From NCBI GenBank assembly GCA_026981635.1, contig JALSIF010000314.1:1-7409 (forward strand): a stretch of DNA of 7,409 bases, given 5' to 3'. Below, piece after piece: positions 4,895 to 7,409 of the stretch. Below the pieces are notes generated by a model. It did not search any database and was not told the origin of the DNA. It saw nothing but the letters and a program-made list of their open reading frames with translations. This stretch comes from a bacterium. Lineage in GTDB: Bacteria > 4484-113 > JALSIF01. Positions within the stretch are counted from its first letter, which is position 1. Every line of letters begins with the position of its first letter. The translations under genes and the position numbers were made by a program.

Positions 4895-6279
4895 TGGGAG
4901 AGGGAGTTAGCCCGGCCCGGCGGGTGGCGGTGGAGGTGCTTACCGCCTACCGCTCCGGCGAGAGCCTGCAAGAAAAGCTTAACCTCGCCCTCTCCCGGAC
5001 CGAAATGAGTCCCGCCGACCGGGCCCTGGCCACCAGCCTCACCCTGGGCACCTACCGCATGCGCGCAGAGCTTCGCCGGCGCATCCGCCCCCTGATGAAG
5101 GAGAAGCCCGGCTTTGCGGCCCTGCCCCGGGCGGTGAAGTGGATCCTGCTTACCGCCCTCTACCAGATGGACGAGCTTGAGCGGGTGCCCCCCTTTGCCG
5201 CGGTGGACCAGGCAGTGGAGCTGGCCAAGGAGCTGGCCCCGAGGCTTGCCCCGCTGGTAAACGGGGTGCTTAGAAACTACCTTCGCCGGCGCGAGGAGCT
5301 TCGCCCCGCCGCTGAGCGCCCCCCCGCCGAGCGCGCCTCCCCCTACTTCAAGAAACAGCTTGCCGCCGCCTTCGGGCGCGAGTTGGCGGAAGAAATACTT
5401 GCCACCCTGGACCAGCGCCACCTAAACGGCATCTGGTTTGAGCCCGGCCGGGAGGAGGCCCAGCGCCTCAGGGCCCGGCTGGAGGAGGAGGGACAGCTTG
5501 CCCACGCCACCCTGGGGGCACACGACTTTACCTACCTCCTGAGCATGCCCCCGGAGGGGCCCGCCGGCCTGGAGGAGCGGGGCGCCCATCTCATGGGAGT
5601 CTCCAGCCAGCTGGTGGCCTGGACGGTGGTGGAGGCGGGCCGCCGCCTGGCAGGGCAGGGCCGCCAGCCCCTCAGGGTGCTTGACGCCGGCTGCGGCCGG
5701 GGGGGAAAGTCCCTCTACCTGGCAAGCCACCTTACCGCCCTCAGGCTGGACTTTACCCTCGCCCTGGCCGACCTGGACGGGGAGAAGCTAAGGGAGGCCA
5801 GCCGTCAGGTTGAGCGGGTGGCGCCGGGAAGCTGGAGCGCCCACCGGCTTGACCTCACCGACCATGAGCAGACCCAGGCCGAGCTAGGCAAGGAGGGGTT
5901 TGACCTCATCCTGCTTGACGCCCCCTGCACCGGCTCGGGCTCCTTCCGCAAGCTCCCCCACAAGCTCGCCTCCCTCACCCCCGCCCAGACCAGGCGCCTG
6001 AGCCAGCTCCAGTGGGAGCTTCTTATGGGCCTCATCCCCCTCCTTTCCCCCGGCGGTGTACTGGTCTATGCCGCCTGCTCCTTCTTCCCCGAGGAGGGGG
6101 AGTGGCTCTTTGCCCGTCTGCTCAGGGAGGAGGAGAGCTTCCAGCCCCTGCCGCCCCCCTTGCCGGTAAACCCGCCCCTCTACCAGGCCGGCTTCGTGGT
6201 ACGGGTGGCGCCGGTGGCCGGCTACCTGGAGGGGTTCAGCCTGGGCCTGGGGGCAAAGAGGCCCGCCCCTAGCGAGTAA
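4894..6279 (+). CDS. rsmB: RsmB-like 16S rRNA (cytosine-C5) methyltransferase
   Basis: The product is 461 residues (E. coli RsmB has 429). RsmB uses SAM to make m5C967 in 16S rRNA. The N-terminal third is a NusB-like helical RNA-binding domain (RRVAVEVLTAY, then AVDQAVELAKELAP and LVNGVLRNYLRR, 121-132). A Rossmann methyltransferase follows from about 230. Motif IV is DAPCTGSG (342-349, C345) and motif VI is YAACSFFPEEGE (392-403, C395), so both catalytic-cycle cysteines are present. Motif I reads DAGCGRGGKS (264-273) where the family has D-x-C-A-A-P-G-G-K-T, and motif VI has A-C-S for T-C-S. The C-terminus LEGFSLGLGAKR fits the closing D-G-F-F motif. The ATG overlaps the fmt stop by one base; an in-frame GTG at 4891 precedes it. 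Position after fmt supports RsmB over other m5C enzymes, but the specificity may differ. Confidence 0.82.
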   Translation: MGEGVSPARRVAVEVLTAYRSGESLQEKLNLALSRTEMSPADRALATSLTLGTYRMRAELRRRIRPLMKEKPGFAALPRAVKWILLTALYQMDELERVPPFAAVDQAVELAKELAPRLAPLVNGVLRNYLRRREELRPAAERPPAERASPYFKKQLAAAFGRELAEEILATLDQRHLNGIWFEPGREEAQRLRARLEEEGQLAHATLGAHDFTYLLSMPPEGPAGLEERGAHLMGVSSQLVAWTVVEAGRRLAGQGRQPLRVLDAGCGRGGKSLYLASHLTALRLDFTLALADLDGEKLREASRQVERVAPGSWSAHRLDLTDHEQTQAELGKEGFDLILLDAPCTGSGSFRKLPHKLASLTPAQTRRLSQLQWELLMGLIPLLSPGGVLVYAACSFFPEEGEWLFARLLREEESFQPLPPPLPVNPPLYQAGFVVRVAPVAGYLEGFSLGLGAKRPAPSE

Positions 6280-6835
6280 ACTCCACCCGGGGAGCCTCCC
6301 TCACCGTCTGCTCCTCCACCTCAAAGAACTGCTCGTCGGGCCACATGCCCCCGATCATGTTGGCGGGGAAGCTCTGCTTTAAGGTCTGATACTGCTGGAC
6401 CAGGGCGTTGTAGCGCTGGCGGGCAAAGGCGATCTTGTTCTCGGTGGCGGCAAGCTCCTCCTGCAGCATCCTGAAGTTCTCGTCCGCCTTGAGGTTGGGG
6501 TAGGCCTCGGCCAGGGCAAAGATGGAGCGCAGGGTCTGGGTGAGGAAGTTTTCCGCCTTCTGCTGCTCCTCAACGGTGGAGGCGTCAATGGCCATCTGGC
6601 GCGCCTTGATCACATTCTCCAGGGTCTCCCGCTCGTGGGCGGCATAGCCTTTTACCGTCTCCACCAGGTTGGGGATGAGGTCGTAGCGGCGGCGAAGCTG
6701 CACGTCCACCTGGCTCCACGCCTCCCTCACCCGGTTCCTGAGCGAGACCAGGCGGTTGTAGACCCCGATCATCATTACCCCCAGGACGACCAGGAGCCCC
6801 ACCACTGCCACCAGAACCCAAAGTGCTGTGCTCAC
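6269..6835 (-). CDS. lemA: LemA family membrane-anchored protein
   Basis: The product is about 188 residues, the usual LemA length. Residues 4-25 form a single N-terminal membrane anchor (ALWVLVAVVGLLVVLGVMM), followed by YNRLVSLRNRVREAWSQVDV and the family hallmark RRRYDLIPNLVETVKGYAAH (48-67). Next come EAYPNLKADENF (110-121), TENKIAFARQRYNALV (131-146) and the C-terminal FFEVEEQ...PRVEF. Most of the chain is long helices outside the anchor. The biochemical role of LemA is not established. AGGAGGT (6845-6851) lies 9 bases before the GTG at 6835 and only 3 before an in-frame TTG at 6841; the GTG is preferred. It overlaps the 3' end of rsmB by 11 bases, tail to tail. LemA is often paired with a TPM-domain protein; none is here. 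Confidence 0.92.
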   Translation of the reverse strand: MSTALWVLVAVVGLLVVLGVMMIGVYNRLVSLRNRVREAWSQVDVQLRRRYDLIPNLVETVKGYAAHERETLENVIKARQMAIDASTVEEQQKAENFLTQTLRSIFALAEAYPNLKADENFRMLQEELAATENKIAFARQRYNALVQQYQTLKQSFPANMIGGMWPDEQFFEVEEQTVREAPRVEFTR

Positions 6836-6844
6836 CTGCAATCT

Positions 6845-6851
6845 ACCTCCT
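6845..6851 (-). promoter_or_regulatory. Strong Shine-Dalgarno site of lemA
   Basis: Read on the minus strand this is AGGAGGT, a full match to the anti-Shine-Dalgarno core. It is the only strong ribosome site I see in the window and it decides for GTG at 6835 over TTG at 6841. Confidence 0.7.
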
Positions 6852-6877
6852 GCCGGAATGCGAACCTTACCTGCCCA

Positions 6878-6883
6878 ATTCTA
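6878..6883 (-). promoter_or_regulatory. Possible -10 box TAGAAT upstream of lemA
   Basis: TAGAAT on the minus strand lies in the 56-base gap between the kinase stop and lemA. Transcription would begin near 6871 and give a leader of about 35 bases that holds the Shine-Dalgarno site. No -35 match is visible. lemA may be read from here, from the kinase promoter, or both. Confidence 0.35.
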
Positions 6884-6891
6884 TCTACTCC

Positions 6892-7409
6892 CTACTCCTC
6901 CATCTCCCGGGCCCCCTTCACCGCCCGGCCGATGGCCGCCACCAGCTCCTCGGTGGTAAACGGCTTGGTGACGATCTCTACCTTTTCAAGCTGGCGCTCC
7001 AGCTCGGCGCCACTGGGGACGTAGCCGGAGACGATGACGATCCCCAGCCGGGGGTAGATCTCCCGCAGCCGGGCCGCCACCGCCTCCCCCGGCATGTCGG
7101 GCAGGTCCAGGTCCACCAGCGCCACGTCCAGTTCACCCGCCCCCCTGGCCAGCCTGATGGCTTCCTCTCCTCCTCCCGCTGCCAGACACTCCATCCCCCG
7201 TCCCTCCAGCACCCGCTGGGTGGTCACCCTGACCAGCTGGTTGTCCTCCACCAGGAGCACCCTGAACCGCTCCGTTCGCACCTCCTCCCCAGCGGCGGGC
7301 CTCTCCTCCGCCTCCCTGGTCCGTTCACGCCGGAGGGGCAGGAAGACGGTGAAGGTGGAGCCCTTGCCGGGCTCCGAGCTGACTCTGATGGTGCCCCCCG
7401 CATCGGTGA
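6892..7409 (-). CDS. Hybrid sensor histidine kinase, C-terminal part (end of ATPase domain plus receiver)
   Basis: Reading on the minus strand, the frame is open from the window edge (first full codon at 7407) to a TAG at 6892-6894: 171 residues. Residues 1-25, TDAGGTIRVSSEPGKGSTF then TVFLPL, are the end of a histidine-kinase ATPase domain including the G2-type box. A charged linker (26-47) leads to a complete receiver domain: acidic pair E54-D55 in VLLVEDN, phospho-acceptor D99 in DVALVDLDLPDMPG, S127 in VIVSGYV and K148 in VTKPFT. All key residues are intact, so it should accept phosphate. The GTG at 7279-7281 could be mistaken for the start of a stand-alone response regulator, but the ATPase tail runs in frame into it. 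No output domain follows; a phosphotransfer partner or own-kinase control is likely. Sensor and His-box regions lie outside the window. Confidence 0.9.
   Translation of the reverse strand, partial: TDAGGTIRVSSEPGKGSTFTVFLPLRRERTREAEERPAAGEEVRTERFRVLLVEDNQLVRVTTQRVLEGRGMECLAAGGGEEAIRLARGAGELDVALVDLDLPDMPGEAVAARLREIYPRLGIVIVSGYVPSGAELERQLEKVEIVTKPFTTEELVAAIGRAVKGAREMEE

Noticed and set aside
4426-5421. A 331-residue minus-strand frame across fmt and rsmB
   Set aside because: It is antisense to two clear genes, has biased composition (G, L, H, Q rich) and shows no motif. Such shadow frames are common in GC-rich DNA.
7111-7281. A separate response-regulator gene starting at GTG 7281
   Set aside because: The frame is open upstream to the window edge and codes the end of a histidine-kinase ATPase domain, so the receiver is part of a hybrid kinase.

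Overview
The window is GC-rich bacterial DNA, roughly two thirds G+C by eye. It carries nine protein genes packed with almost no spare sequence; two run off the window edges. The content (flagellar chaperones, methionyl-tRNA formyltransferase, a 16S rRNA methyltransferase, a hybrid sensor kinase) indicates a flagellated bacterium. I cannot name the phylum. Starts are often GTG or TTG, clear Shine-Dalgarno sites are rare, and TANAAT boxes sit just upstream of several starts, so short-leader or leaderless transcripts are probably common.

Layout. Left edge, minus strand: an unrecognised lipoprotein, cut at its C-terminus (1-385). Next, on plus: fliS (463-936), a small FlgN/FliT-like coiled-coil gene (about 940-1317), and an OppD/DppD-type ABC ATPase (1343-2353). 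A DUF4126-type membrane protein on minus (2350-2961) meets the ATPase tail to tail. From a 30-bp divergent spacer, a plus-strand block begins: an AlkA-type DNA glycosylase (2992-3918), fmt (3932-4894) and an rsmB-like gene (4894-6279), the last two overlapping by one base. On minus, lemA (6269-6835) runs tail to tail into rsmB. Upstream of lemA on the same strand is the C-terminal part of a hybrid histidine kinase (6892-7409), cut at the right edge.

How the genes fit together. fliS and its neighbour look like a flagellar export-chaperone pair without their filament or cap genes in view. fmt-rsmB is a common translation-related pairing, here preceded by a base-excision repair gene. The ABC ATPase has no permease, binding protein or second ATPase beside it. 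There is no tRNA, rRNA, CRISPR array, IS element or phage gene, and no gene-free stretch longer than 80 bases.

Most of the window is ordinary housekeeping and I see no new multi-gene system. The points most worth a second look are: (i) all five TANAAT boxes I can find lie directly upstream of genes; (ii) Fmt has Gly in place of the conserved catalytic Asn; (iii) two abutting RNA hairpins sit at the fliS/FlgN-like junction; (iv) an operator-like palindrome lies in the lipoprotein/fliS divergent region; (v) the rsmB product has altered SAM-binding and catalytic-loop motifs.
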